Assembly (NCBI GenBank): GCA_963921195.1
Contig: CAWUER010000514.1
Coordinates: 1,364,001-1,428,000 of the forward strand
Length of the DNA: 64,000 bases
DNA from: Pegoplata infirma
Lineage: Eukaryota > Arthropoda > Insecta > Diptera > Anthomyiidae
Direction of reading: 5' to 3'
Below are positions 23,093 through 33,014 of this stretch, one piece after another. The position numbers and the translations under genes were made by a program. The notes below the pieces were generated by a model. The model was not told the DNA's origin and searched no databases. It saw nothing but the letters and a program-made list of their open reading frames with translations. Positions within the stretch are counted from its first letter, which is position 1, and the number at the start of each line of letters is the position of its first letter.

Positions 23093-23470
23093 GATGAATG
23101 CTTAAACCCCGTAACTCTAAAGCAATGGCACGCATTTTTAACCGATTATAAAAATATTGAGAGAATTAACATTCCAAGATGGGTTAATTTTCACCCCGAT
23201 TATGATATTGAGATCCACGGTTTTTGTAATGCTTCTGAAAAAGCATATGCTGCCACTCTTTATGTTCGCAGTAACTCCTCGACTGAGGTTAAAACCCACT
23301 TACTCGCATCTAAGACGAAAGTAGCGCCTGTTAAATTTGAAACACTACCCCGTTTGGAGCTCTGTGGAGCTACATTAATGGCAAATATGGTAGAATCGTT
23401 ATGTGGTCAACTAAATCTAGCCAAGAACAAGATTTATCTGTGGACTGATTCTACCATTGTTTTATCTTGG
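23093..23470 (+). pseudogene. pol: BEL RNase H remnant
   Basis: In frame after the TAG at 23090 the translation reads IEIHGFCNASEKAYAATLYV, LPRLELCGATLMANM and LWTDSTIVLSWL, the BEL RNase H motifs with their Asp and Glu residues (the first catalytic Asp of the DAS-type motif is Asn here). Near 23470 the frame shifts by one into the integrase frame. Confidence 0.85.
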
Positions 23471-24549
23471 CTCAAAAAACCCCATGCCATTGGCCTACTT
23501 TTGTCAAGAACAGAGTGGCGCTTATTTTGAGTAAAGTTGGAAATGAGAATTGGTCTCATGTAGATTCCAAAGACAACCCCGCCGATTTGGCAAGTCGTGG
23601 ATCTCTCGCTAGCGATTTGATAAACAATTCGTTATGGTGGCACGGTCCGAAATGGTTGCAACAACCTAGGGAAAACTGGCCACAGAAAACGTTTAATTAT
23701 CATACTCATTTGGAAATTCAATCCCATCATGCGGAGATGAAAAAGCCATTTGAGATCCTCGAACGATTCTCTGATTTGCCCCGTGCAATGCGAGTTGTAG
23801 CATATTGTTTTCGGTGTTTGCATTTTTTGCGTACACGCACCAGTTTATACTCTACTCCAAATATGACTCAATCTGAGATGAAGTTTGTAAGAGATCGTTT
23901 AATTCTCGTATGTCAACAGGCCTATATTGCAGAATATGCTAATTTGTCGAAAGGTATTCCCTTATCTCCAAAAAGTAGTTTACTCACATTAAACCCCTTT
24001 ATAGATTCTAATGGATTTGTTAGAATGAATGGCAGATTAGTGCGGTCACCCGGTCTGACATATGATGAACGATTTCCGAAAATCTTACCCTATACGGCTC
24101 GTTTTACCCGTTTATATGTGGAACATGTCCATAAATGCTCAGTACATGGTAGGCATTCATTAGTATTGCGCCTTGTACGAACTGAGTTTTGGGTTCCGAA
24201 ATTAAAGAATTTGATTCGTTCGGTAATTGATAATTGCAAACAATGTACCATTTACCGAAAGAAAACCGGTTTGCAGATAATGGCTGCTTTACCCCCAGCA
24301 CGAAGTGTTCTTTCGAGACCTTTTACCCATACCGGTTTGGATTTCACAGGTCCATTTGATATAAAATCCTATATGGGAAGAGGTTGTCGAATCACAAAAG
24401 GATATGTTCTAGTATTCGTTTGTTTTTCGACAAAAGCAATTCATTTGGAGGCTACAGGCGACATGTCGTCCGATACCTTTTTGGCGGCTTTCACTCGTTT
24501 TTTCTCACGACGAGGATGCCCGTCCCATTTATACTCTGATAATGGGACA
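23467..24549 (+). pseudogene. pol: BEL integrase, N-terminal part
   Basis: Continues from RNase H (VDSKDNPADLASRG), then the HHCC zinc finger (VHKCSVHGRH ... CKQC) and the catalytic core with Asp in HTGLDFTGPF and the second Asp in LYSDNGT. Right after this Asp the sequence is interrupted at 24549 by a retroposed LINE fragment; the shared ATAATGGGACA marks the target duplication. Confidence 0.9.
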
Positions 24550-24817
24550 TATCTCTTGCCCAATTTGGCAAGAGATATGCAAACGTAAGTGGAGCTGGAT
24601 TGGCCACATACTAAGAAATCCATCTGATGACATTGCGAAACAAGCTATTGATTGGAACCCACAAGGTAGTCGACGCAGAGGACGCCCATCCCACACCTGG
24701 AGACGACAAATTGAAATTGAAGCATCTAAACTACATCTTAGTTGGAATGAAACAAAGCGTCGTGCAGCAGATCGAGCAGATTGGAACAACCTTGTTAAGG
24801 CCCTATGCTCCTTGTAG
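24550..24817 (+). pseudogene. C-terminus of a non-LTR reverse transcriptase
   Basis: About 85 residues. Motifs WSWIGHILRNPSDDIAKQA, WNPQGSRRRGRP, TWRR and the final DRADWNNLVKALCSL are typical of the C-terminal tail of LINE endonuclease/reverse transcriptases. The rest of the protein is missing through 5' truncation. A natural stop at 24815-24817 is followed by a short 3' UTR and the (TA)n tail. I do not assign the clade firmly. Confidence 0.85.
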
Positions 24818-24829
24818 GAGTAAGAGGAA

Positions 24830-24832
<3 letters not shown>

Positions 24833-24882
<50 letters not shown>
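24833..24882 (+). repeat. (TA)n microsatellite, LINE tail
   Basis: Nearly 50 bp of pure TA repeat immediately after the LINE 3' UTR. Its remaining parts are found beyond each of the two foldback elements. Confidence 0.9.
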
Positions 24883-24884
<2 letters not shown>

Positions 24885-26084
24885 CTTAATTTTGAAAATT
24901 TTATCTGCGGGTATCATCATTTTTTTGAAGGATTTAGGGGAGCTAAAAAGAATGGCGCTATTTTTTTGGAAAAATTTTCGCTCCTTGGGGTGGTTCAACG
25001 CATTTGAAAACGAGGATTTTGAGCTGCTTTTTTTGCAGAGCAAAAACGGTTGAATATATCGCAAATCTGATATCACCAGTCGATTCTACAGCAAAAAATA
25101 ATACAATGGCCATTTTTAGAACTCTTAAAAAAAGTTCCAAAAACCCACCACAGAGGGCGGAAATATAAGATTTTTCCATTTTATTTTTTAATTAATTTTT
25201 TAAATATGCACGATTAAAGGGCATTCTCAGCTTAACAAAATGGTACCAAAATTTCCGTTCTATCACAACCCGTTAAAAAGTTATAAGCTCTCAAAAATGG
25301 CCAAAAACACGTTTTTTGAGAACTTTGACCTCAATTTTCTCGAAAACACAACGTGATAAAAAAATTTGAAACCCATATTTAGAATCAGCATCGAAATGTT
25401 AATCGAAAACGAAATGTACGATCTAAGAACATCATCCAAAAATATCACAAAAAATGCTCTCAATAATGCAGCAAAATACGTTTTTTGTGAACTTTGACCT
25501 CAATTTTCTCAAAAACCTGACATTATGGAAAACTTTGGAAACCAGATTTGGAATCAGCATTAAGAGGTAAATCGAAAATCAGTGTCCAGACCGCTGACCC
25601 ATCCAAAAAATTTTCAAATTTAGGCCAGTGTTTTACAAATTTGCCATTAGAAAAAAAACTTTGAAGCTTTATAACTTGTTAATGGGTTGTGATAGAAAGG
25701 TGCTTTTTGTACCAATTTTCTTAGCAAAAACTGCCTTTTCATCGTGCACGATTAAAAAAATAATTTAAATTTTTTTTTTAAAAAATCGATTTTTCCGCCC
25801 CCTGCTGTGGGTTATTGGAACTTTTTTTAAGAGTTCTAAAAAATGCTATTGTATTAATTTTTGCTCTAGAATCGACTGGTTAAATCAGATTTGCAATATA
25901 TTCAGCCGTTGTTTCTCCGCAGAAAAATCAGCTCAAAATCCGCGTTTTCAGATGCTTTGAACCACCCCAAGGAGTGAAAATTTTTCCAAAAAAATACCGG
26001 CATTCTTTTTAGCTCCCCTAAATCCTTTAAAAAAATGATGATATCCGATAAACAGATGAAGTGACATAGTCGCCAAACGAACTC
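24883..26084. mobile_element. Foldback element 1, TA duplication
   Basis: About 1.2 kb. The left arm (24883 to ~25200) is mirrored by ~25780-26084, for instance CTCCTTGGGGTGGTTCAA against its complement near 25950. Outer ends are TAGACTT / AAGTTCG-like and imperfect. TA at 24881-24882 and 26085-26086 fits a TA target. The centre has two direct copies of a TTTGACCTCAATTTTCTC phrase. No ORF of note. Confidence 0.75.
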
Positions 26085-26098
26085 TAATATATATATTA

Positions 26099-27096
26099 GG
26101 GTGGTTTTTTATTTTATTTTTTTTGGAATTTCGAGGAGTGCGCAGCGGATTTTTGTGTCATTTGATGTTAAAATAATTGTGTAAAAATTTGACCTAAATC
26201 GGATAAAATTAACCCGAGGCGCAAGAAGGTCAAAGTTTCGAGCAAAAGCCAAAATGGCCAAATTTTGAAAAAACTTAAAAAAATGTAAATTTTGTAGAAA
26301 TAAAAAAAATAAAATATTTTTTATTTAACTTTCTTGCAATAATACTCAGAAAAAATTATCTTTACTTTTTATGGCGGCAGTAACACTTTCAAACATGAAA
26401 TACAAAAATTACCATGCATTTTGGGGGGTACCTGAAATGAGTGTTTTCGATTTTTTGAAAATTTTATTAAACAAAAAAATTAAATCTTACTATTCTATAG
26501 CAATGGATTATTAAATACATCCTAAAGCATAAATATTTAAAAAATTGGGGATATCCATCGACTCAATTTTTTTTTGGAGTCATTTGAGTTTTGCGGATTT
26601 CAAGGAGTCAAATGACTCCAAAAAAAAATTGAGTCGATGGATATCCCCAATTTTTCAAATATTTAAGCATTAGGATGTATTTAATAATCCATTGCTATAG
26701 AATAGTAAGATTTAATTTTTTTGTTTAATAAAATTTTCAAAAAATCGAAAACACTCATTTCAGGTACCCCCCAAAATGCATGGTAATTTTTGTATTTCAT
26801 GTTTGAAAGTGTTACTGCCATCATAAAAATTTAAGATAATTTTTTCTGAGTATTATTGCAAGAAAGTTAAATAAAAAATATTTTATTATTTTTATTTCTA
26901 CAAAATTTACATTTTTTAAGTTTTTTCTAAATTTGGCCATTTTGGCTTTTTCTCGAAACTTTGACCTCCTTGCGCCTCGGGTTAATTTTATCCGATTTAG
27001 CTCAAATTTTTACACAATTATTTTAACATCAAATAGCACAAAAATCCGCTGCGCGCTCCTCGAAATTCCAAAAAAAAATAAAATAAAAAACCACCC
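26099..27096. mobile_element. Foldback element 2, TA duplication
   Basis: 998 bp with ends GGGTGGTTTTTTATTTTATT / complement, arms almost to the centre near 26590, and TA on both sides (26097-26098, 27097-27098). The arms look well over 90% identical by eye, so the DNA or RNA could fold into a hairpin nearly 500 bp long. Confidence 0.85.
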
Positions 27097-27121
27097 TAAT
27101 ATATATATTTATATATATAAT

Positions 27122-27823
27122 AATGGGACAGCCTTTGTGGGTGCTTCAAATTTACTCGAAGTCGATTCGAAAAAGTTTCTGGCCGAATTAAAGGACAAAG
27201 TTCTGGTCGGAAACGGTTTTCAGCCAGTAGAATGGCATTTTATTCCACCTGGTGCACCCCACATGGGCGGCTTATGGGAAGCCGGCGTAAAAAGTGTAAA
27301 AACCCATTTAAAGAAAGTCTCTAATGCACAGAGATTTACTTTTGACGAGTTCACGACAATGCTAACCCGTATTGAAGCGTGCTTAAATTCTAGGCCTCTA
27401 AGTGCAATGAGCGACAACCCCACTGAATTAGTCCCTTTAACCCCCGGTCATTTTCTGCTCGGAATGCCTTTATAAGCCCCCGCTGAACCCGACTATTCCG
27501 ATTTGAAATTGAGTGTTGCCAACAGGTGGCAAAAACTCAAGGCTCTTCACCACAAATTTGCTCTCAGGTGGAAAGAAGAGTATTTAAAGGAACTCCACAG
27601 ACGAGTGAAGTGGAAGTATCCTCAAAGGGACTTTGCAGTAGGTGATTTAGTTGTTATCCGACAGGATAATCTCCCTCCTAATGAATGGAAATTAGGGCGA
27701 CTTGAAAAGGTCTACCTAGGAGATGATTTGAAAGTTCGCAAAGCTGACGTGAGAACAGCTTCTGGCATTTATACCCGCCCAATTGTGAAGCTGGTTCTCC
27801 TACCCAATGACGAACCCAATTAA
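27122..27823 (+). pseudogene. pol: BEL integrase, C-terminal part
   Basis: Resumes the core directly after the insertion: [35 protein letters not shown] with the catalytic Glu, then the C-terminal region (RRVKWKYPQRDFAVGDLVVI, LPPNEWKLGRLEKVY). One in-frame TAA at about 27473 separates the two. It ends at 27823, followed by a short T-rich spacer with a splice acceptor. Confidence 0.9.
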
Positions 27824-27828
27824 TAATT

Positions 27829-27847
27829 GTTTTTTCTTTTCCCATAG
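27829..27847 (+). other. Splice acceptor before the extra BEL ORF
   Basis: TTGTTTTTTCTTTTCCCATAG: an uninterrupted pyrimidine tract ending in CATAG. The ORF's start codon follows ten bases later. Its position between integrase stop and ORF start is where env acceptors sit in env-bearing retroelements. Inference until an RNA junction is seen. Confidence 0.65.
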
Positions 27848-27856
27848 TTGTTGAAG

Positions 27857-28447
27857 ATGTCCAAAGTCTCGGCCCGGCTACAAGTACATCGTGCTACCGA
27901 AGGGAATGGTGAAGCTGCTGAAAAGGTCACCCAAAAGTCACCTCGTGACGAGAGTCTTCGCGATTGCCGCTTGTGCAAAAGCGAGCATGCGTTGCGTAAA
28001 TGCATTAAGTTTCGGAAGATGTCGGTCAAGGAGCGGTGGGAAACAGTCAAACGGTTTCAATACTGTTTTAACTGTCTGGCACACTCCCACATGAAGGACC
28101 GATGCAGTAGCCGGGAAAGGTGTGTGGAATGTTTGTCTGACCATCATTCCCTCCTGCATCGGTTCAAAAACCAGAAACAAACCCAAGCAGCTCCACCAGC
28201 CCAACAAAATCCTACAGCTCCCAATCAAGTCGTTGCCACACGAAGCGCAAAACGACGCAACAAGCGCAAAAACAAGAGGCTGAATAACAACATCCACCAC
28301 GTCAACAACAACAACAATCGTAACCACTGCAATGGTCATTGCTGCAACCACCAGGCCCAACAGAATGTGGTTGCACCGGTACAAACGGCGTACCCAGGCC
28401 AACCTAACGCCACCATCGTTATCAACGTCCACTCTGGGCGCATTTAA
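27857..28447 (+). CDS. Extra BEL ORF: stand-alone three-zinc-finger, basic protein (196 residues)
   Basis: Starts MSKVSARLQVHR with A at -3. Fingers: C37-x2-C-x3-H-x4-C49, C70-x2-C-x4-H-x4-C83, C89-x2-C-x3-H-x4-H101. These spacings and many residues (LR.C, C.NCLA.SH, HHSLLHR) equal the zinc-finger block of this element's Gag, so it is a diverged duplicate of a BEL nucleocapsid. After it come a Gln/Pro stretch, a basic cluster RSAKRRNKRKNKRLNNN (~145-160), an Asn/His-rich stretch and a hydrophobic end. No signal peptide or membrane segment, so it is not an envelope. It is unbroken, while gag-pol has several breaks. A role in RNA binding or silencing defence is possible; function unknown. Confidence 0.85.
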   Translation: MSKVSARLQVHRATEGNGEAAEKVTQKSPRDESLRDCRLCKSEHALRKCIKFRKMSVKERWETVKRFQYCFNCLAHSHMKDRCSSRERCVECLSDHHSLLHRFKNQKQTQAAPPAQQNPTAPNQVVATRSAKRRNKRKNKRLNNNIHHVNNNNNRNHCNGHCCNHQAQQNVVAPVQTAYPGQPNATIVINVHSGRI

Positions 28448-28615
28448 TATTTTTATATATATTTTTTTTATAACTCCCTTTTTTTTAACAAATGTAAATT
28501 TTTTTTTAATTTTATATTTAAATGAATTTCTTTTTAATTTATTTTTCTTTTCTCTTTATTTTTCTTTTCTCTTGTTTTACCGCTATATCCTTAGCCTTCC
28601 TTGTTGCACTCTTGC
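28448..28615 (+). other. BEL 3' untranslated region
   Basis: T-rich spacer between the extra ORF stop and the polypurine tract; nothing else seen. Confidence 0.5.
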
Positions 28616-28628
28616 AAGGGGGGCGGGA
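28616..28628 (+). other. Polypurine tract of BEL/Pao element
   Basis: AAGGGGGGCGGGA directly abuts the TGTTTAAG start of the 3' LTR. Confidence 0.85.
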
Positions 28629-28913
28629 TGTTTAAGCGAAGATCGTGTAAAAGGCCTGTTACTGTTCAGTGCCTTTTATCTTTTTTTTATCTATCCTTTT
28701 GTTTTTCTATTTGGCGTCTAGGCGCTTTTTAAATGAAACAAGAGAAAAGCTTTTTTTATACTCTTGTATACCCCAGCTGAGTACGGTACGTAAAAAGAAT
28801 TTACCCCCGAATTATTATTAATAAAGAATTATTATAACGTTTTAGAAAATATAAATTAATTGTGTTTTCATTTTTATTAACATTTTTTCGAGGCAAATAT
28901 TATCAGATTAACA
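28629..28913 (+). repeat. 3' LTR of BEL/Pao element
   Basis: 285 bp, about three substitutions from the 5' LTR (for example GTACGTAAAAAG against GTACGTACAAAG). Followed by the AAATA target duplicate. Confidence 0.95.
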
Positions 28914-28947
28914 AAATATAAATAACACAGGGCAACACTTTTTTTTG

Positions 28948-29065
28948 CCCGGGTTCTGATAGCTAATTTTGGGTATTAGGGGTATTCTGATGTCAAATCT
29001 GGCTATATAAATATAAATAATTATATAATAGCATATATGATTATATCAGATCTTTTTTACTCGGG
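28948..29065. mobile_element. Small element with CCCGGGT...ACTCGGG ends
   Basis: Bounded by CCCGGGTTCTGAT and the complement of CCCGAGTAAAAAAGATCTGAT. The terminal word recurs many times in the window. No clear target duplication. Another such end, ACCCGGGTGAAAATG, lies at 29093. Confidence 0.35.
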
Positions 29066-29186
29066 TTATATCAAATTCTATTATTTTTGATAACCCGGGT
29101 GAAAATGACCATGTATGTTCATATATGATGCATATATGGAAGTCCATACAAGTGTATATCCGTAATTTGAGGGTGCATGTACATTA

Positions 29187-30292
29187 GAGTGTCCCTTATT
29201 TTGGAAATGTTGGAAATCTTGAGACGGTACCCGCTCATTTTTTTCCTTTTGACTTAAAAATAACTCAGGAAAAATTTTACGCCCCTAGGACCACGCCTTC
29301 CCTACGCGACGGGGCCTTAAAGAGCGGGGCCTAAAAAATCATTTTTCCATACAAACCAAAAAATTTTTTTTTTTATTTTTAATTTTTTTGTTATTAATTA
29401 TTATATTACTTGGTTTGCTTATTCACGACAAAAAATTTGATTTTGGAGGGATAAGTCTTTCAGCGCTAAAAAATTTTTCGCAAAAAAAAAATTTGGGCGG
29501 CCGGGGTCCTACAGTAAAAAATTTTTAAAAAATATTTTTTTTTAGTTTTGACCAGCAACGGTTTTAGTTGCTATGTTGCTTTAAATGATATATATTCCAA
29601 AAAAAAAATTATTCATATCTGTGACATCTTTATCTTTTTCGAAAAAAAAAATTTTGAGCCGTAGGAATCCTACGGTAAAAAATTTTTAAAAAATATTTTT
29701 TTTTAGTTTTGAAAAGCAATGGTTTTAGTTTTTATGTTGTTTTTAATGATATATATTCCAAAAAAAATATTATTCATATTTGTGACATTTTTATCGTGTA
29801 TCGAAAAAAATCATCAATGCATTTTTTACCCTTTTTTAGAACACGATTAAGATGTCACAGATACAAAAAATATTTTTTTATGAATATATATCATTTAAAG
29901 CAACATAGCAGCTAAAACCGTTGCTGGTCAAAACTAAAAAAAAATATTTTTTAAAAATTTTTTACTGTAGGACCCCGGCGGCTCAAAATTTTTTTTTGCG
30001 AAAAATTTTTTAGCGCTGAAAGACTTATCCCACCAAAATCAAATTTTTTGTTGTGAATAAGCAAACCAAGTAATATAATAAATAATAACAAAAAAATTAA
30101 AAATCAAAAAAAAAATTTTTTGGTTTGTATGGAAAAATGATTTTTTAGGCCCCGCTCTTTAAGGGCCCGTCGCGTAGGGAAGCCGTGGTCCTAGGGGCGT
30201 AAAATTTTTCCTGAGTTATTTTTAAGTCAAAAGGAAAAAAATGAGCGGGTACCGTCTCAAGATTTCCAACATTTCCAAAATAAGGGACACTC
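29187..30292. mobile_element. Foldback element 3, TA duplication
   Basis: 1106 bp with ends GAGTGTCCCTTATTTTGGAA and complement, TA on both sides (29185-29186, 30293-30294). The arms mirror each other through CCTAGGACCACG and GTTGCTATGTTGCTTTAAATG phrases to a centre near 29740. No coding capacity. Confidence 0.85.
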
Positions 30293-30294
30293 TA

Positions 30295-31187
30295 ATGTAC
30301 ATTAATGATCATACATTGTCATACATGAATTTGTATGTAAATTTTTTTTTTCCATAAAACGTCTATTAATTGAAATTTTTTCAAATATAAATAATTTGTA
30401 CTAATTTATGACACTGATTTTTTTTTTAAAAAACTAACGAATATTTTAAAAATATACTTTGGACTTTATGATACTTAAGGATAATCAAAGCTTCGATGAA
30501 TTTACCACTTTTCGAATAAATTTACAAATAAAATACATTCGATTTTTATAGTCACTGAATACAATTATCTTTAAATATCAATATTTCTTGGAATGGATTC
30601 GATTTTTACCATTAAATCGAATTCTTGTTTATGAGAATTTTAAAAACTGAATGAGACTTTTAAAAATCGAATTTATAAAAACTTACGCATTCAATTTCAA
30701 AGTCGAATGAAAAAGAAACCGAATTCATTCTATATTTTTAAATCAAATGTAAATTCATTCGATAAATTGTGTTTGGGGAATACAATCATTAAAGTTTAAT
30801 TCAGAACACCAAATCTTATTAAGGGATGAAATCCTTCGCAACTCTGAAAGTAATACCGTCAGAGTGTTCGAATTTTCTTCTAAATTTGGTTGTTTACGTT
30901 AGTACCGTTCATATTCGCCTATAGAATACAAAAATTATAACCAATCTTGATGATGTATGATCATTATTATATTGTCCAACCGAACGACTTTTTTAGACTG
31001 AACCCATACATGAACTTCGTCCAATTTTGCAAAGTTCTGCCGAACCCAACCTTTGAAAAAAATTGTTTTTAAGACATGTATGCTATGCAGATGTATAGCA
31101 TATATGAAGGAGTATGACATATACCTATCCACACATAGTTACATACATTTACATATATGGAATATTACATTACTTGTGTATGTTCAT
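30295..31187. other. Unassigned AT-rich DNA
   Basis: No gene or clear element. It has several scattered ATTCGATTTTTA words on both strands between 30490 and 30770, perhaps an old inverted-repeat element. Confidence 0.4.
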
Positions 31188-31189
31188 TA

Positions 31190-32439
31190 GGGTGGGGCGA
31201 TTTGAACATCTTAATGGGCGCTTCGCGTTTCTGAATCTTGGGATTGTACTGAGCAAAAAAGTCAACTAGACCATACGTCTACGGTGAAAATCGAGCCTCC
31301 CGATTTTGACTTGAAGTTTTTTCTCAGACTTTATTTTTTTGGAAAATTTGCAAATATTCTTGGGCTCATATTTCGTAAACTATTTGAAATTTTGACTTAT
31401 TTTCAAAAGGAAAGTAGCTATTGTCTCGGGCTACAATTTCTCTGACCATATTACTTAGAAAAAACTTCGTTTTCATGGTCAAAAAGTCGAAAATGTAGAA
31501 AATTCACCACTTTTTGTAATATTTTTTTTTGATATTTTGGCCTATAACAGCCAAACTCTTAAGATTTTCGATCCAATACTAAGACAAAAATTGTAGCCAA
31601 GACAATAGATTTGATGATGACGCTGATGATTCTGGCTGCATCTCCATCTCCACATTCTCTGTATTATCAGAATCCACTGGATTATCCATATTTTTTATAT
31701 CTTAAATTTTTTAGTAGCACTGCACAGTTTATACACGAAACAATTATTTCTAAAACTTACATTCAAAAACTATAATAAGTAAAGACTAATTATGGGACCG
31801 TTCCTTTTGACGTTTATAGGTGGGGTTAGTTGTTTATATGGTATCTGGGACAGCTGGATGTTTTGTTAACCTTTTATTTTTCGATATGAACAACTGAAAA
31901 TGGTAATTTATCAATATTTTCACAAAAAATTTGCACTTTCACAAGGCCAAAACTGCCTGAAGGAGCCTTCCAATGCTTTTGCGATGTACTAGAGAGTTCT
32001 TAACTATTGTCTTAGCTACAATTTTTGTCTAAGTATTGGATCGAAAATCTCAAGGGTTTGGCTGTTATAGGCCAAAATATCAAAAAAAAAAATTACAAAA
32101 AGTGGTGAATTTTCTACATTTTCGACTTTTTGACCATGAAACCGAAGTTTTTTTCTAAGTAATATGTTCAGAGAAATTGTAGCCCGAGACAATAGCTACA
32201 ACTTTACTTTTAAAAATAAGTCAAAATTTCAAATAGTTTACGAAATATGAGCCCAAGAAAATTTGCAAATTTTCCAAAAAAAAATAAAGTCTGAGAAAAA
32301 CTTTAAGTCAAAATCGGGAGGCTCGGTTTTCACCGTAGACGTATGGTCTAGTTGACTTTTTTGCTCAGTACAATCCCAAGAATCAGAAACGCGATGCGCC
32401 CATTAAGATTTTTTTCCTTCCTTACTAATCGCCCCACCC
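31190..32439. mobile_element. Foldback element 4, TA duplication
   Basis: 1250 bp with ends GGGTGGGGCGATT and complement, TA at 31188-31189 and 32440-32441. Arms run about 31190-31600 and 32010-32439 with high identity (for example GACCATACGTCTACGGTGAAA). The loop of about 400 bp differs in character and includes a short coding-like stretch. Confidence 0.85.
31579..31689 (-). pseudogene. Acidic N-terminal coding-like fragment in foldback loop
   Basis: Minus-strand ATG at 31689 opens 36 codons beginning MDNPVDSDNTENVEMEMQPE, an acidic Ser/Glu-rich composition unlike the surrounding AT-rich frames. The last ~10 codons lie in the foldback arm and end at a stop. It may be the 5' end of a captured or ancestral gene, or chance. 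Confidence 0.3.
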
Positions 32440-32448
32440 TATTATACA

Positions 32449-32814
32449 CCCCAGTAAAAATATTATGCTAATTTTACTAAATAGATCTAATTTGATCCGT
32501 AAAATGGTTGTATCAAATAATATCAAATTGTATTACTTTAGATCAAAAAATATAAAAATTGATACAATTTGATCCTGAATTTGGTCAAATCTAATTAGAT
32601 CAAATTGATCTTATAATATCTATTTTTATATAATTTGATGAGCAAAACCAAAATACGAATCTAATCATATATGGAGCAATATCTAACTATATAAAGTGGA
32701 TCAACCGTATCAAAGTGATAGATAAAATTTTATATAAATTTATACGGAAGCATATTAACTCATATAAGATTGTATCAAATTATATATGATTAGACCAGAA
32801 AATTTTTACTCGGG
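32449..32814. mobile_element. Small element with CCC(A/G)AGTAAAAAT ends
   Basis: Ends CCCCAGTAAAAATATT and complement of CCCGAGTAAAAATTTT. The inside is rich in GATC-containing words such as AATTTGATCC. No duplication identified; probably one of the family recurring in the window. Confidence 0.5.
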
Positions 32815-33014
32815 CATATATGAAGCATATATGATCATATATGCTCACGTATATGTTCATATATGAACATGTATGCCATGATTATGTATGCCTACAAATT
32901 TGTTCATATTTGTACATATGTGTTTATATATGGTTCATATATGGTCATATATCTTCATATATGTAGCCATATATCCTCGTATATGTTTCCATATACGAAC
33001 ATTTTTCACCGGGT
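32815..33014. repeat. CATATATG-rich block ending ACCGGGT
   Basis: About 200 bp of reiterated CATATATGAACATATATG-like words, ending ATTTTTCACCGGGT. The same word type begins at 29093 (ACCCGGGTGAAAATGACC) on the other strand. It seems to have truncated the 5' side of the next element. Confidence 0.5.

Larger units (their letters stand above)
24550..27119 (+). mobile_element. 5'-truncated LINE fragment with two foldback elements in its tail
   Basis: Flanked by ATAATGGGACA at 24539-24549 and 27120-27130 (9-11 bp; the first bases are ambiguous with the tail). It contains the C-terminus of a non-LTR reverse transcriptase, a (TA)n tail split into three parts (24833-24882, 26085-26098, 27097-27119), and two TA-inserted foldback elements between the parts. 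The 5' junction carries an inverted pair ATCTCTTGCC / GGCAAGAGAT, like the short inversions made by twin priming. Confidence 0.85.
17981..28913 (+). mobile_element. BEL/Pao LTR retrotransposon, full length, defective, with extra 3' ORF
   Basis: Order: 5' LTR, primer site, leader, gag, protease, RT, RNase H, integrase, extra ORF, polypurine tract, 3' LTR. LTRs are 285 bp with about three differences. The 5-bp duplication AAATA is at 13119-13123 (and 17976-17980 in the duplicate) and 28914-28918. Without its 2.6-kb nested insertion the element is about 8.35 kb. Gag-pol is broken by frameshifts near 20410, 20690 and 23470, stops at 23090 and about 27473, and the insertion in integrase. The extra ORF is unbroken. 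Confidence 0.94.

Noticed and set aside
24831..25076. ORFs with poly Tyr-Ile
   Set aside because: Translation of the (TA)n repeat.
27857..28447. Extra BEL ORF considered as an envelope gene because of its position
   Set aside because: No signal peptide, membrane span or cleavage site; the zinc fingers match Gag instead.
32815..33014. Regular CATATATG repeats considered as a CRISPR-like or regulatory array
   Set aside because: No constant repeat/spacer structure; simple-sequence block ending in the common element terminus, in a eukaryotic context.
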